A stretch of 17,133 bases of DNA, taken from positions 1 to 17,133 of the forward strand of contig DATGRE010000253.1 of assembly GCA_035303885.1 (NCBI GenBank), read 5' to 3'. This document shows positions 1 through 6,631 of the stretch, piece by piece. The position numbers and the translations under genes were made by a program. The DNA comes from Zeimonas sp035303885 (GTDB taxonomy: Bacteria > Pseudomonadota > Gammaproteobacteria > Burkholderiales > Burkholderiaceae_E). How positions within the stretch are numbered: the stretch's first letter is position 1; each line of letters starts with the position of its first letter. The notes under the pieces were generated by a model that was not told the origin of the DNA, searched no databases, and worked only from the letters and a program-made list of their open reading frames with translations.

Positions 1-198
1 GCCGAAGGCGTCGACGACGCCACGTGGCTGTTCCACCTGCACCGGGGCGACTACGCCCGCTGGTTCCGCGAAGCGATCAAGGACGACCCCCTCGCCGACG
101 AGGTCGAAGCGATGCAGGACGGACAGGACGCGGCGCGAACCCGCGCGCAGATGCGCGAGATCGTCGAACGGAGGTATACGGCGCCGGCGAAGGGTTGA
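1..198 (+). CDS. 3' end of a gene, possibly HAD-family hydrolase (partial)
   Basis: The frame is open from the first base of the window to a TGA at 196-198, giving 65 C-terminal residues. The fragment starts AEGVDDATWLFHLHRGDYAR and continues WFREAIKDDPLADEVEAMQ, ending in a charged helix with many Arg and Glu. A tail of the type HLxxGDYxRWFRxxIKDxxLA is one I associate with the C-terminus of some bacterial HAD-superfamily phosphatases, but the HAD catalytic motifs lie outside the window, so the family is tentative. The residues read as genuine coding sequence rather than a chance frame. The gene is convergent with pyk, about 400 bp away, and belongs to a different transcription unit. Confidence 0.5.
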   Translation, partial: AEGVDDATWLFHLHRGDYARWFREAIKDDPLADEVEAMQDGQDAARTRAQMREIVERRYTAPAKG

Positions 199-376
199 GA
201 GTCGACGCGGCGGGTGGACGGAAAACCGTAGGTCGCGCCCGCGCGTCGAAGATGACTTGGTCAGCCGTCGGCCTCGGCATGCGTTACGCGGCTGGTGGGG
301 AAGTCTGCGGCGCAGCGGCGGACGCTTCGAGGGCGGAAGCGGCGACCTGTCCACGTAGGCGGGTCAGGCTCGAACT

Positions 377-440
377 CCCGTTTTCCGGGCGTTTCTCTGC
401 ACGCAAGTACTTGCATGGGAAGAAACGCCCGGGGATCGGG
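377..440. repeat. 64-bp near-perfect palindrome
   Basis: The left arm CCGGGCGTTTCT (385-396) is perfectly complementary to AGAAACGCCCGG (421-432). Outside a 4-nt mismatch, CCCG (377-380) pairs with CGGG (437-440). The centre is the perfect 12-bp palindrome GCAAGTACTTGC (403-414). The whole element could form a cruciform in DNA or a long hairpin in RNA read from either strand. Such size and symmetry in a gene-free convergent gap fit a terminator-like or REP/MITE-like dispersed element; which one cannot be decided from a single copy. Confidence 0.75.
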
Positions 441-513
441 ACGTCGGACGCGGGCTGCCACGAGCGTGCGGCAAATCGCCCGCTTTTCGGGACTTTCCAC
501 GCGTACTGCCGAC

Positions 514-569
514 GTCGAGGCGGCGGTGCGCCGCGACGAAGGCGCGTTGCCGCGCACCGCCGCCTCGAC
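514..569. repeat. 18-bp perfect inverted repeat downstream of pyk
   Basis: GTCGAGGCGGCGGTGCGC (514-531) is the exact reverse complement of 552-569, with a 20-nt loop that can itself pair further (533-537 with 546-550, including one G-U pair). Read on the minus strand, the stem begins 26 nt after the pyk stop codon. It could protect or terminate the pyk transcript. No U tract follows on either strand, so it is not a textbook intrinsic terminator. Confidence 0.7.
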
Positions 570-595
570 CTCCGCCGCTCGGCAAGCACCACACC

Positions 596-2044
596 TCACC
601 TCTGCAACCCGTGCTCCCCGACGCGCACGATCTTCAGCGTGTTCGTCCCTCCCGACTTCCCGATCGGCTCGCCGATCGTCAGCACGATCAGGTCGCCCTG
701 CTCGACGATGCCGGCTTCGAGCAGCCGCTCCTCGGCCTCGAGCAGCAGCGCCTCGCGCTCCTCGGCGTGATACGTCATCACAATCGGATGCACCTCGCGG
801 TACAGGCACATCCGGCGCCGGCTGCGCTCCTCGGGCGTGAGCGCGTAGATCGGGACCCCCGAGTCGACGCGCGACATCCACAGCGCCGTCGAGCCCGACT
901 GCGTCAGCGAGACGACCGCCTTCACCTTCATGTGATGCGCGACGAAGAGCGCGCTCATCGCGATCGTCTGGTCGATCCGCGTGAAGGTGCCGTTGAGGAT
1001 CGCCTCGGTGACCGGCGTTCGCTCGGCGCGATCGGCCTCGACGCAGACTCGCGCCATCGCCTCGATCGTCTCGACGGGGTAGCGGCCCGTCGCGGTCTCG
1101 GCCGACAGCATGACGGCGTCGGTGCCGTCGAGCACCGCGTTGGCGACGTCGGAGACCTCGGCGCGCGTGGGCACCGGCGACTCGATCATCGACTCCATCA
1201 TCTGCGTGGCGGTGATCGTGACCTTGTTCAGCGCCTTGGCCATTCGGATCATCCGCTTCTGCAGCGCGGGCACCGAAGCGTCGCCCACCTCCACGGCGAG
1301 ATCGCCGCGCGCGACCATGATCCCGTCGCTCGCCTTCAGGATCTCCTCGAGCGCACCGATCGCCTCGTAGCGTTCGATCTTGGCGATCATCAATGCGCGG
1401 CCGCCCGCCGCACGCATCAGCTCGCGCGCCATGTACATGTCGGCGGCGTTCTTCGGGAACGACACCGCGATGAAGTCCGCCTCGAAGCGCACGGCGGTCT
1501 TCAGGTCCTCCATGTCCTTCGAGGTGAGCGCCGGCGCCGACAGGCCGCCGCCCTGGCGGTTGATGCCCTTGCGGTCCGACAGCACGCCGCCCTGGGTGAC
1601 CGTGCATTCGACGGTGCGCGCGCCCACGCGGTCGACGCGCATCGTCACGCGACCATCGTTCAACAGCAGGATGTCGCCGACGTTCACGTCGCTGACGAGC
1701 TCCGGGTAGTCGAGGCCGACGCGGTTCTGGTCGCCGAGTTCGCAATCGGCGTCGAGAACGAAGCGGTCGCCCACCGCGAGCTCGATCCTGCCGTCCTTGA
1801 ATTTCCCGATGCGGATCTTCGGTCCCTGCAGGTCGGCGAGCACGCCGACGCTCTGCCCGATGCGGTCGGCGATCTCGCGCACGCGATGCACCACCTCGGT
1901 GTGCTCCTCGGCGGTGCCGTGGGAGAAATTCACGCGTACGACGTTGGCGCCGGCGCGCAGCATGCGTTCGAGCACCTCGGGCGACGACGATGCCGGGCCG
2001 AGCGTGGCGACGATCTTGGTCGCGCGGGGGACGGGATGGAACAT
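596..2044 (-). CDS. pyk: Pyruvate kinase
   Basis: Converts phosphoenolpyruvate and ADP to pyruvate and ATP, the last step of glycolysis, in the cytoplasm. The 482-aa length is normal for the bacterial enzyme. The N-terminus reads TKIVATLGPASS. NFSH (39-42) and DLQGPKIRIG (71-80) are conserved barrel motifs. The signature ALMIAKIERYEAI carries the catalytic Lys222 and metal ligand Glu224. GIMVARGDLAVEVG (241-254) and ATQMMESM (279-286) line the active site, and TDAVMLSAETATGRYP (308-323) is typical. The C-terminal alpha/beta domain includes TQSGSTALWMSR, where effectors usually bind. The ATG at 2044 sits just before the conserved N-terminus, though I see no strong Shine-Dalgarno. It lies 64 bp downstream of the nucleotidyltransferase gene and is probably co-transcribed with the genes to its right. 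Confidence 0.97.
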   Translation of the reverse strand: MFHPVPRATKIVATLGPASSSPEVLERMLRAGANVVRVNFSHGTAEEHTEVVHRVREIADRIGQSVGVLADLQGPKIRIGKFKDGRIELAVGDRFVLDADCELGDQNRVGLDYPELVSDVNVGDILLLNDGRVTMRVDRVGARTVECTVTQGGVLSDRKGINRQGGGLSAPALTSKDMEDLKTAVRFEADFIAVSFPKNAADMYMARELMRAAGGRALMIAKIERYEAIGALEEILKASDGIMVARGDLAVEVGDASVPALQKRMIRMAKALNKVTITATQMMESMIESPVPTRAEVSDVANAVLDGTDAVMLSAETATGRYPVETIEAMARVCVEADRAERTPVTEAILNGTFTRIDQTIAMSALFVAHHMKVKAVVSLTQSGSTALWMSRVDSGVPIYALTPEERSRRRMCLYREVHPIVMTYHAEEREALLLEAEERLLEAGIVEQGDLIVLTIGEPIGKSGGTNTLKIVRVGEHGLQR

Positions 2045-2108
2045 GACGGAACCGGGAAATGCGGCGGTGAACGGTCGGCCGGGCGCGCCCGCACCCGGCG
2101 GCGAACGT

Positions 2109-3194
2109 TCATCCTAACGCAGGGGCGCGCGAAGGACGGACCCATTTCGTCCACAGATGTCGCGCGAGCAGCCGCGGCGGGAAGCGGCGCGCGAACTGCC
2201 GGGCCTTCAGCGCGCGCTTGGCCCACAGGCGCGAGGCGCGCACCGGCATGTCGGGCGAATCGGGAAACAGCGAACGCGCGACGAGCGCGTCCATCAGCCA
2301 CTCCGTCGGGGGCGACGGCTGCGCATGGCGTGCCGCCTCGCGCCGCGCACGCTCGGGCATCGGCGAGCCGAGATAGCGCCGCGCGTAGCGCAGCCCGTAG
2401 TGAAGCGGACGGTGCAGCCCATGCCGCGCCACCGATGCGGCAAGGCGCTCGTCGAAGTCCGGGCCGCGGCCGTACTCACGCAGCATCGCATCGAGGTCGA
2501 GCAGGTCGCGCAGCTGGTGCCACATGTCGGAATCCTCGAACAGATGGCAGCAGGTGTGCAGGACCTGATCCTCGGGCGCGAGCACGCGCAGCCGCCCGTC
2601 GGGCAACGCAACCGAAGCGTCGACGAGCGCATCGCCGTCGGGACGCAGCCGGCCCGTCACCGGCAGGATTGTGTGGTGCAGATCGATCGGCAGCGGACGC
2701 TCGGGATGCATCAACGGCGGCAGCTCGTGGCTCCACTCGCGGTAGTAGCGCTCGTCGTAATCGGTGATCTCGCCGAAGCGCCATCCCGCCTCGCGCAGCG
2801 CGGCCTCCGCACGCGGGATCTGCGAGGCGCGCACCATCAGGTCGACGTCGCCGGTCAGGCGTCCCCGGCCCCACGGCACGTCCTGGGCGATGTACGCGGC
2901 ACCCTTGAGCAGCACGAGCTCGATGTCGAGCGGCCCGAGCACCTCGACGAGATGCTCGAGGTTCCAGCGCGTCATCCGGATCCGGTACTCGGCGACCGTG
3001 CGCTCGCTGCGCAGCTGGCGCGCGACCGGTGCGGGCAGCGCGTCGAGTGCGCCGGCGGCCTCGTAGCGTGCATGCAGCAGGCTCGCCACCGAACCGATGC
3101 GCGCGATGCGCACGAGGCGATCCCACTGGGCCAGCGTCGGCTGCTGGGGCTGCAGCGGATCGGCGAACAGCAACAGCAGGCGTTGCGCGCTCAT
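2109..3194 (-). CDS. Nucleotidyltransferase family protein (PF14907-like) of the HprK-related cassette
   Basis: 361 aa. The nucleotidyltransferase signature is clear: LLKGAA (95-100), then GRLTGDVDLMV (111-121) with acidic pair Asp116/Asp118, and a likely third acid in IDLHHTIL (Asp171). LKG followed by R-x-x-GD-x-D is the pattern of the uncharacterised family NTP_transf_5. A helical region with HTCCHLFEDSDMWHQLRDLL follows, as is usual there. The C-terminus (about 325-355) is rich in Arg, Lys and Trp and could bind membrane or nucleic acid. Its ATG overlaps the kinase stop codon (ATGA, 3191-3194), implying translational coupling; GAGG lies about 10 nt upstream. The substrate is unknown. By context it may transfer a nucleotidyl group to the cassette's peptide or protein target, as proposed for kinase-linked homologues in some lasso peptide clusters (inference). 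Confidence 0.8.
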   Translation of the reverse strand: MSAQRLLLLFADPLQPQQPTLAQWDRLVRIARIGSVASLLHARYEAAGALDALPAPVARQLRSERTVAEYRIRMTRWNLEHLVEVLGPLDIELVLLKGAAYIAQDVPWGRGRLTGDVDLMVRASQIPRAEAALREAGWRFGEITDYDERYYREWSHELPPLMHPERPLPIDLHHTILPVTGRLRPDGDALVDASVALPDGRLRVLAPEDQVLHTCCHLFEDSDMWHQLRDLLDLDAMLREYGRGPDFDERLAASVARHGLHRPLHYGLRYARRYLGSPMPERARREAARHAQPSPPTEWLMDALVARSLFPDSPDMPVRASRLWAKRALKARQFARRFPPRLLARHLWTKWVRPSRAPALG

Positions 3195-4141
3195 CGGCGG
3201 GCCGCCTCGGCGGACAGCGGAACGGCCTCGGTCTCGGCGAAGAGCGCGTCGATGCGCTCGAAGGCCTCGTCGAAATTCGAGTAGCGAAGCTCGTAGATGC
3301 GGCACTGGCCGAGCAGGTTCGTCAGCGCGACGAAACCGGCTTCTCCGAGCAGCGAGTAGTTGAACGCGTTGCCGGAAAGCTTGACGAAAGCGCGCTGCGT
3401 GGTGACCGGCTCGAGCGCCGAAGCTTCTCCGGCCTGGTAGCGCGGGAACACGATGAACTCGGGCCTCGCCGGGCGCTTGCGCGCCGATACGCTCGCCGGG
3501 CTGGGCGCCAGGTGCGCGATCGTGCCCTTGTGCGTTCCGGCGGTGCGCGGACCGATCGGCCGCTCCGGCCAGCGCTCCGCGATGCGGTCGATCGAATCGT
3601 TCTTCAGGCAGACCGGCCGCAGCAGCGGCGAGACGCTGCCGGTGGCCGGATCGATCGGGCAGAACTCGTCGCTGAGCAGGCGATAGCCGTGGCACATCAG
3701 CGCGGCGGTGAGCGTGCTCTTGCCGACGCCGGAGAAGGCCGGCATCAGCAGTGCCCGATCGCCGCGCGCAACGACGCCGGCGTGCAGCAGCAGCCAGGCA
3801 TGTGCGCGATGCGCGATCGTCCAGTTCAGCCCCCACTCGACCAGCGGAAGATGCATCGCGAGCGGCAGATCCTGGAACGGCCACTCCCCGTCGATGCACA
3901 ACCGCGCCCAGCGGCCGAAGGGCGCACGCCGCACGTGCAATGCCACGGTGACGTCGGCGAAGCCCGAATCGGGCTCGATCGGGAACGCGCCGTAGAGCGT
4001 GCGCAGCGCATGCGCGAAGGCGCGGTGCGACGCGCGGAAACGAACCGTGCAGGCACCGAGGTCGAGTGCGACGCCCGAGGCGCTCAGGCGCTCGAGCAGG
4101 GGCTCGAGCGCGAGACCGGCGACGGTCGGCGCGCCCCGCAT
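3191..4141 (-). CDS. HprK-related kinase A
   Basis: 316 aa, resembling the C-terminal kinase domain of HPr kinase. A P-loop AFSGVGKST (135-143) follows HAWLLLHAGVVARGDRALLMP, as in HprK. The downstream YRLLSDEFCPID (153-164) carries the acidic pair expected of the HprK Walker-B-like region. The first Gly of the canonical GxSGxGKS loop is Ala here, which the P-loop pattern allows. The N-terminal part (1-115) does not resemble the regulatory domain of true HPr kinase/phosphorylase, and no phosphorylase signature was seen, so HPr is unlikely to be the target. It starts 7 bp after the PqqD-like stop and overlaps the nucleotidyltransferase by 4 bp. Gene context matches the HprK-related kinase A group, whose substrate is not known. 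Confidence 0.87.
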   Translation of the reverse strand: MRGAPTVAGLALEPLLERLSASGVALDLGACTVRFRASHRAFAHALRTLYGAFPIEPDSGFADVTVALHVRRAPFGRWARLCIDGEWPFQDLPLAMHLPLVEWGLNWTIAHRAHAWLLLHAGVVARGDRALLMPAFSGVGKSTLTAALMCHGYRLLSDEFCPIDPATGSVSPLLRPVCLKNDSIDRIAERWPERPIGPRTAGTHKGTIAHLAPSPASVSARKRPARPEFIVFPRYQAGEASALEPVTTQRAFVKLSGNAFNYSLLGEAGFVALTNLLGQCRIYELRYSNFDEAFERIDALFAETEAVPLSAEAARR

Positions 4142-4148
4142 CGCCGAC

Positions 4149-4463
4149 TCAGTGAACGGGAGCCGAGTCGGCGACGACGCGTTCGATCAGATCGCAGCCG
4201 TGCAGCTCGGAAAGCGCCTTGTCGACGAGCGCCTGCGCCTCCTCCGGCGAGAAACCGGCTCCGGCGAGATCGAGCGCATCGACCAGCGCATCGACGCGAT
4301 GCGCGCCGCGCTCGGCGAACAGCGTAAGCAGCATGGCTGCGGCGCCGCCGACGATGTGCGTGCGCCACGAGCGCGGATCGAAGACGGCGATGGAATCGAC
4401 CGATAACGGGCGTCGGCGCAGGCCCGGCCGCGCGCGCACCTCGAGGGCAGGAACGTCGCGCAT
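4149..4463 (-). CDS. PqqD-like protein of the HprK-related kinase A system
   Basis: 104 aa with the layout of a PqqD/RRE fold: an N-terminal beta segment (VRARPGLRRRPLSVDSIAVFDPRSWRTHIVG, cut here as residues 9-39), then the helix GGAAAMLLTLFAERG (39-53), the segment RVDALVDAL (56-64) and the helix SPEEAQALVDKALSELHGCDLIE (72-94). PqqD-type domains bind precursor peptides and present them to modifying enzymes. The gene lies 13 bp after the 227-aa gene and 7 bp before the kinase, so it is certainly in the same transcript. There are no PQQ biosynthesis genes around it, which argues against a role in PQQ. The inferred role is recognition of the cassette's substrate. No strong ribosome binding site is visible. 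Confidence 0.85.
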   Translation of the reverse strand: MRDVPALEVRARPGLRRRPLSVDSIAVFDPRSWRTHIVGGAAAMLLTLFAERGAHRVDALVDALDLAGAGFSPEEAQALVDKALSELHGCDLIERVVADSAPVH

Positions 4464-4476
4464 CGGGCGTCGGCGC

Positions 4477-5160
4477 TCAGCTCAGGCCGAGCACACGCTT
4501 GACGAACGAACCGATGCCGCCGAAGCCGCCGTCGTAGCGCGCGAGACCGGGGTTCAACGAACTGAAGCAGCCGACCGAGAGTACGACGCCGTTCATCGCC
4601 TGCGGCTCCCAGCTGTAGCCGAGCGGCTCGCCCGTCGTCGGGTCGACCTTGATCAGTGCCCAGCGCTTCTCGACCGTGTTGGCGGTGACGTTCGACGTGT
4701 TGTATTCGGCGCTCACCGGCGCGTCCTTGCCGAAGCCTCCGGCCCCGTCGCTCACGCGAGGCGAGCTCTTCGTGGAGGCGATCGTCGGCCCGACGCCGGG
4801 ACTGCCCGCGTCGACCCGCCAGTACGTGACACCGTCGGTGCCCAGCACGTACTTGCCCTCGATGCGTGCGTCCTGCAGGCCCTTCGCCTCGAAATCGATC
4901 CGCTGCAACTCGACGATGTCGACTCGCGCGCGCACCCATTCGTCGGCGTCGGGCGCTCCGGCGAGCTTTTCGGCCGCTTCGCCGCGCGCCTGGTCGACGG
5001 CGCCGACGCCCTTCTCCAGGCACGTCGCCGACGCACCGAACGAAGCGCCGGGGCGCAACGTGACGACCATCGGCACGGCGGCGCCGAGCCGCAGCAGCTT
5101 GCGTCTGCGGGCTTCGTGATCTTCCTGCAACGGCGTCCTCGTTTCGTTCTGGTTGTGCAT
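4477..5160 (-). CDS. Putative exported protein, first gene of the kinase cassette
   Basis: 227 aa, family not recognised. The N-terminus is hydrophilic (1-17), then carries RRRKLLRLG (18-26), resembling a twin-arginine signal, a short hydrophobic stretch GAAVPMVVTL (26-35) and ASFGASATC (39-47), an Ala/Ser-rich possible cleavage region ending in Cys47. The RR-x-LL...P-VVTL-x-x-G...AS...C pattern looks like the leader of a small conserved exported family. The mature part is Gly/Ser/Thr-rich with a second Cys198 (VLSVGCFSSL) and WRVD/ALIKVD beta-like segments. The start at 5160 is chosen because GAGG lies 6 nt upstream and the signal-like segment follows. An upstream in-frame ATG at 5307 would add 49 residues of unremarkable sequence. 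As first gene of the cassette it may be the modified substrate (inference). Confidence 0.75.
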   Translation of the reverse strand: MHNQNETRTPLQEDHEARRRKLLRLGAAVPMVVTLRPGASFGASATCLEKGVGAVDQARGEAAEKLAGAPDADEWVRARVDIVELQRIDFEAKGLQDARIEGKYVLGTDGVTYWRVDAGSPGVGPTIASTKSSPRVSDGAGGFGKDAPVSAEYNTSNVTANTVEKRWALIKVDPTTGEPLGYSWEPQAMNGVVLSVGCFSSLNPGLARYDGGFGGIGSFVKRVLGLS

Positions 5161-5197
5161 GTCTCGCCTCGAATCTGCGCGGAGGGAGCCAGGAAGC

Positions 5198-5225
5198 ACT
5201 ATCCGGTCGAACCCGCGGTACACAA
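5198..5225 (-). promoter_or_regulatory. Possible sigma70 promoter of the kinase cassette
   Basis: On the minus strand TTGTGT (5225-5220) and GATAGT (5203-5198) are separated by 16 bp. The first matches TTGACA at 3 of 6 positions and the second TATAAT at 4 of 6. Transcription would begin about 30 nt before the ATG at 5160. The pgk-cassette gap of 237 bp is the longest in this block, which makes an own promoter reasonable, but the match is modest. Confidence 0.33.
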
Positions 5226-5242
5226 AGGAAATAGTACCGCGG
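5213..5242. promoter_or_regulatory. Perfect 9-bp dyad, possible operator
   Basis: CCGCGGTAC (5213-5221) and GTACCGCGG (5234-5242) are exact reverse complements with a 12-nt AT-richer spacer. The half-site centres are 21 bp apart, two turns of the helix, as expected for a dimeric DNA-binding regulator. The dyad overlaps the -35 of the possible cassette promoter. As RNA it would instead be a 9-bp stem with a 12-nt U-rich loop in the leader of an upstream transcript. Both readings remain open. Confidence 0.55.
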
Positions 5243-5344
5243 TCCGTCCGCGAGCGGTCGACACCGCAAAGCTCCCGCCGCCCATATCGCAAGGAAACAG
5301 CAAGCAAGGCGCCCGCTGGTCCTAAATCTTTGATCCGACGAGGG

Positions 5345-5379
5345 TTTCAAAGAAACACCGGGCGCCGGCGCGAACCGGT
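5345..5379 (-). terminator. Weak terminator-like hairpin after pgk
   Basis: Downstream of the pgk stop (minus strand), ACCGG (5379-5375) can pair with CCGGT (5361-5357) around a GC-rich 13-nt loop containing the palindrome GCGCCGGCGC. The sequence GTTTCTTTG follows directly. A hairpin plus six T in nine bases is the closest thing to an intrinsic terminator in the window. The stem is short and alternative pairings exist, so it may only attenuate read-through into the cassette. Confidence 0.35.
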
Positions 5380-5397
5380 TGTGAAATATTCCGACGG

Positions 5398-6576
5398 TCA
5401 GGCACGGCGCTCGAGCGCCTCGACGGCCGGCAGCTTCTTGCCTTCCAGGAACTCGAGGAAGGCGCCGCCGCCGGTGGAGATGTAGTCGATCCGGTCGGCG
5501 ACGCCGAAGCGCGCGATCGCCGCAACGGTGTCGCCGCCGCCGGCAATCGAATAGGCCTCCGATCGGGCGATCGCCTCGGCGATCGTGCGCGTGCCGCCGG
5601 CGAAGGCGTCGAACTCGAAGACGCCGACCGGTCCGTTCCAGACGATCGTGCCCGCGCGCTCGAGCAGCCCGGCCAGCGACGCCGCGCTGCGCGGACCGAT
5701 GTCGAGAATGAGGTCGTCGTCGGCGACCTCCTCCACCGCCTTCGTCGTCGCCGCCGCGTCGGCGGCGAACTCCTTCGCGCAGACGACGTCGACGGGGACC
5801 GGCACCTCGGCGCCGCGGGCAGCCATCGCATCGAGGACGGCGCGCGCTTCGCCGACGAGATCGCGTTCGGCCAGCGAGCGGCCGATCGGACGGCCTGCGG
5901 CGAGCAGGAACGTGTTGGCGATCCCGCCGCCGACGATCAGCTGGTCGACCTTCGCGGCGAGCGCCTGCAGGATCGACAGTTTCGTCGAGACCTTCGCGCC
6001 GCCCACGATGGCCACCAGCGGGCGACGCGGCGAACCGAGCGCGCGGCCGAGCGCGTCGAGCTCGGCCGCCATCAGCGGTCCGGCGCACGCCTCCTTCGCC
6101 GCGAGCGCGAGCGCGTGCGTCGTCGCCTCGGCACGATGCGCGGTGCCGAACGCGTCGTTCACGTAGACGTCGCACAGCGCGGCCATCCGGCGCGCGAGCT
6201 CCGGGTCGTTCTTCTTCTCGCCGACGTTGCAACGGCAGTTCTCGAGCAGCACGACCTCGCCGGGCGCGACGTCGAAACCCCCGTCGACCCAGTCGCGCAC
6301 CAGCCGCACCTCGCGGCCGAGCAGTTGCCCGAGGCGCTCGGCCACCGGCGCGAGCGAATCCTCGGGACGCACGACGCCCTCCTTCGGCCGTCCCAGGTGC
6401 GAGGTGACCATGACCCGCGCGCCGGCGGCCAGGCAGTGCTCGATCGCGGGCAGCGACGCGCGGATGCGAGTGTCGTCGGTGATCCGCAGCGCGTCGTCCT
6501 GCGGGACGTTCAGGTCGGCGCGGATGAATACGCGCTTGCCGGCGATGTCGAGTTCGTTCAGGCGGCGGAAATGCAT
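5398..6576 (-). CDS. pgk: Phosphoglycerate kinase
   Basis: Transfers phosphate from 1,3-bisphosphoglycerate to ADP (reversible), in the cytoplasm; it works directly after GAPDH, encoded upstream. 392 aa, the usual bacterial length. The signature VFIRADLNVP (16-25) carries the substrate-binding Asp and Asn. TSHLGRP (58-64), LLENCRCNVGEKKN (110-123), NDAFGTAHR (140-148), VGGAKVSTKL (191-200), NGPVGVFE (334-341) and GGGDT (366-370) are the expected substrate and nucleotide motifs. In the LENxRF motif the Phe is replaced by Cys, while the Arg is kept. The ATG at 6576 is preceded by AGGGAG at 6 nt spacing. The gene follows the DUF7693-like gene by 55 bp with a small hairpin between. A possible weak terminator follows its stop. 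Confidence 0.97.
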   Translation of the reverse strand: MHFRRLNELDIAGKRVFIRADLNVPQDDALRITDDTRIRASLPAIEHCLAAGARVMVTSHLGRPKEGVVRPEDSLAPVAERLGQLLGREVRLVRDWVDGGFDVAPGEVVLLENCRCNVGEKKNDPELARRMAALCDVYVNDAFGTAHRAEATTHALALAAKEACAGPLMAAELDALGRALGSPRRPLVAIVGGAKVSTKLSILQALAAKVDQLIVGGGIANTFLLAAGRPIGRSLAERDLVGEARAVLDAMAARGAEVPVPVDVVCAKEFAADAAATTKAVEEVADDDLILDIGPRSAASLAGLLERAGTIVWNGPVGVFEFDAFAGGTRTIAEAIARSEAYSIAGGGDTVAAIARFGVADRIDYISTGGGAFLEFLEGKKLPAVEALERRA

Positions 6577-6608
6577 GGTCGTCTCCCTGAAAGGACGCGG
6601 ACGCAGTG

Positions 6609-6625
6609 CCGTTCGTGCCGAACGG
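6609..6625 (-). other. Intercistronic hairpin upstream of pgk
   Basis: CCGTTCG (6609-6615) and CGAACGG (6619-6625) form a perfect 7-bp stem with a 3-nt loop. On the minus strand it begins 6 nt after the stop codon of the DUF7693-like gene and ends 32 nt before the pgk start. There is no T tract, so termination is unlikely. It could stabilise a processed pgk transcript or slow read-through. Confidence 0.5.
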
Positions 6626-6631
6626 GGAAAG

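Larger units (their letters stand above)
199..595. other. Convergent intergenic region with palindromes, no gene
   Basis: This 397-bp stretch lies between the end of the upstream partial gene (+) and the end of pyk (-). Frames are open on both strands, but their translations are Arg-rich, carry no recognisable motif and look like GC-driven shadows. What it does hold is two large inverted repeats (377-440 and 514-569) and smaller ones such as CCCG-CTTTT-CGGG at 479-491. Both flanking genes end here, so bidirectional termination is a natural role, although neither big stem is followed by a clean T tract. It may also be a copy of a dispersed repeat family. Confidence 0.6.

Noticed and set aside
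355..385. tRNA-like T-loop resemblance (GGCTCGAACTCCCG)
   Set aside because: No acceptor, D or anticodon stems could be found around it, and the bases belong partly to the left edge of the 377-440 palindrome.
2045..2108. GC palindrome GGGCGCGCCC (2081-2090) as a terminator before pyk
   Set aside because: There is no T tract and such short GC palindromes are common in this sequence. pyk is more likely co-transcribed.
611..2767. Long plus-strand open frame (718 codons) opposite pyk and the nucleotidyltransferase
   Set aside because: It crosses two well-supported minus-strand genes and their gap. Composition is Arg/Asp/His-biased without motifs.
3191..4141. True HPr kinase/phosphorylase (hprK of the PTS)
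   Set aside because: The typical N-terminal domain and the C-terminal phosphorylase signature were not found, and there is no ptsH, ptsI, ptsN or rapZ gene nearby.
4149..4463. PQQ biosynthesis role for the PqqD-like protein
   Set aside because: No pqqA, pqqB, pqqC or pqqE-like gene is present in the window, and the neighbours are the HprK-related kinase and nucleotidyltransferase.
4187..6232. Long minus-strand frame (681 codons) spanning pgk, the gap and the 227-aa gene
   Set aside because: It is out of frame with pgk, the 227-aa gene and the PqqD-like gene, all of which have clear motifs. It also runs through a non-coding gap.
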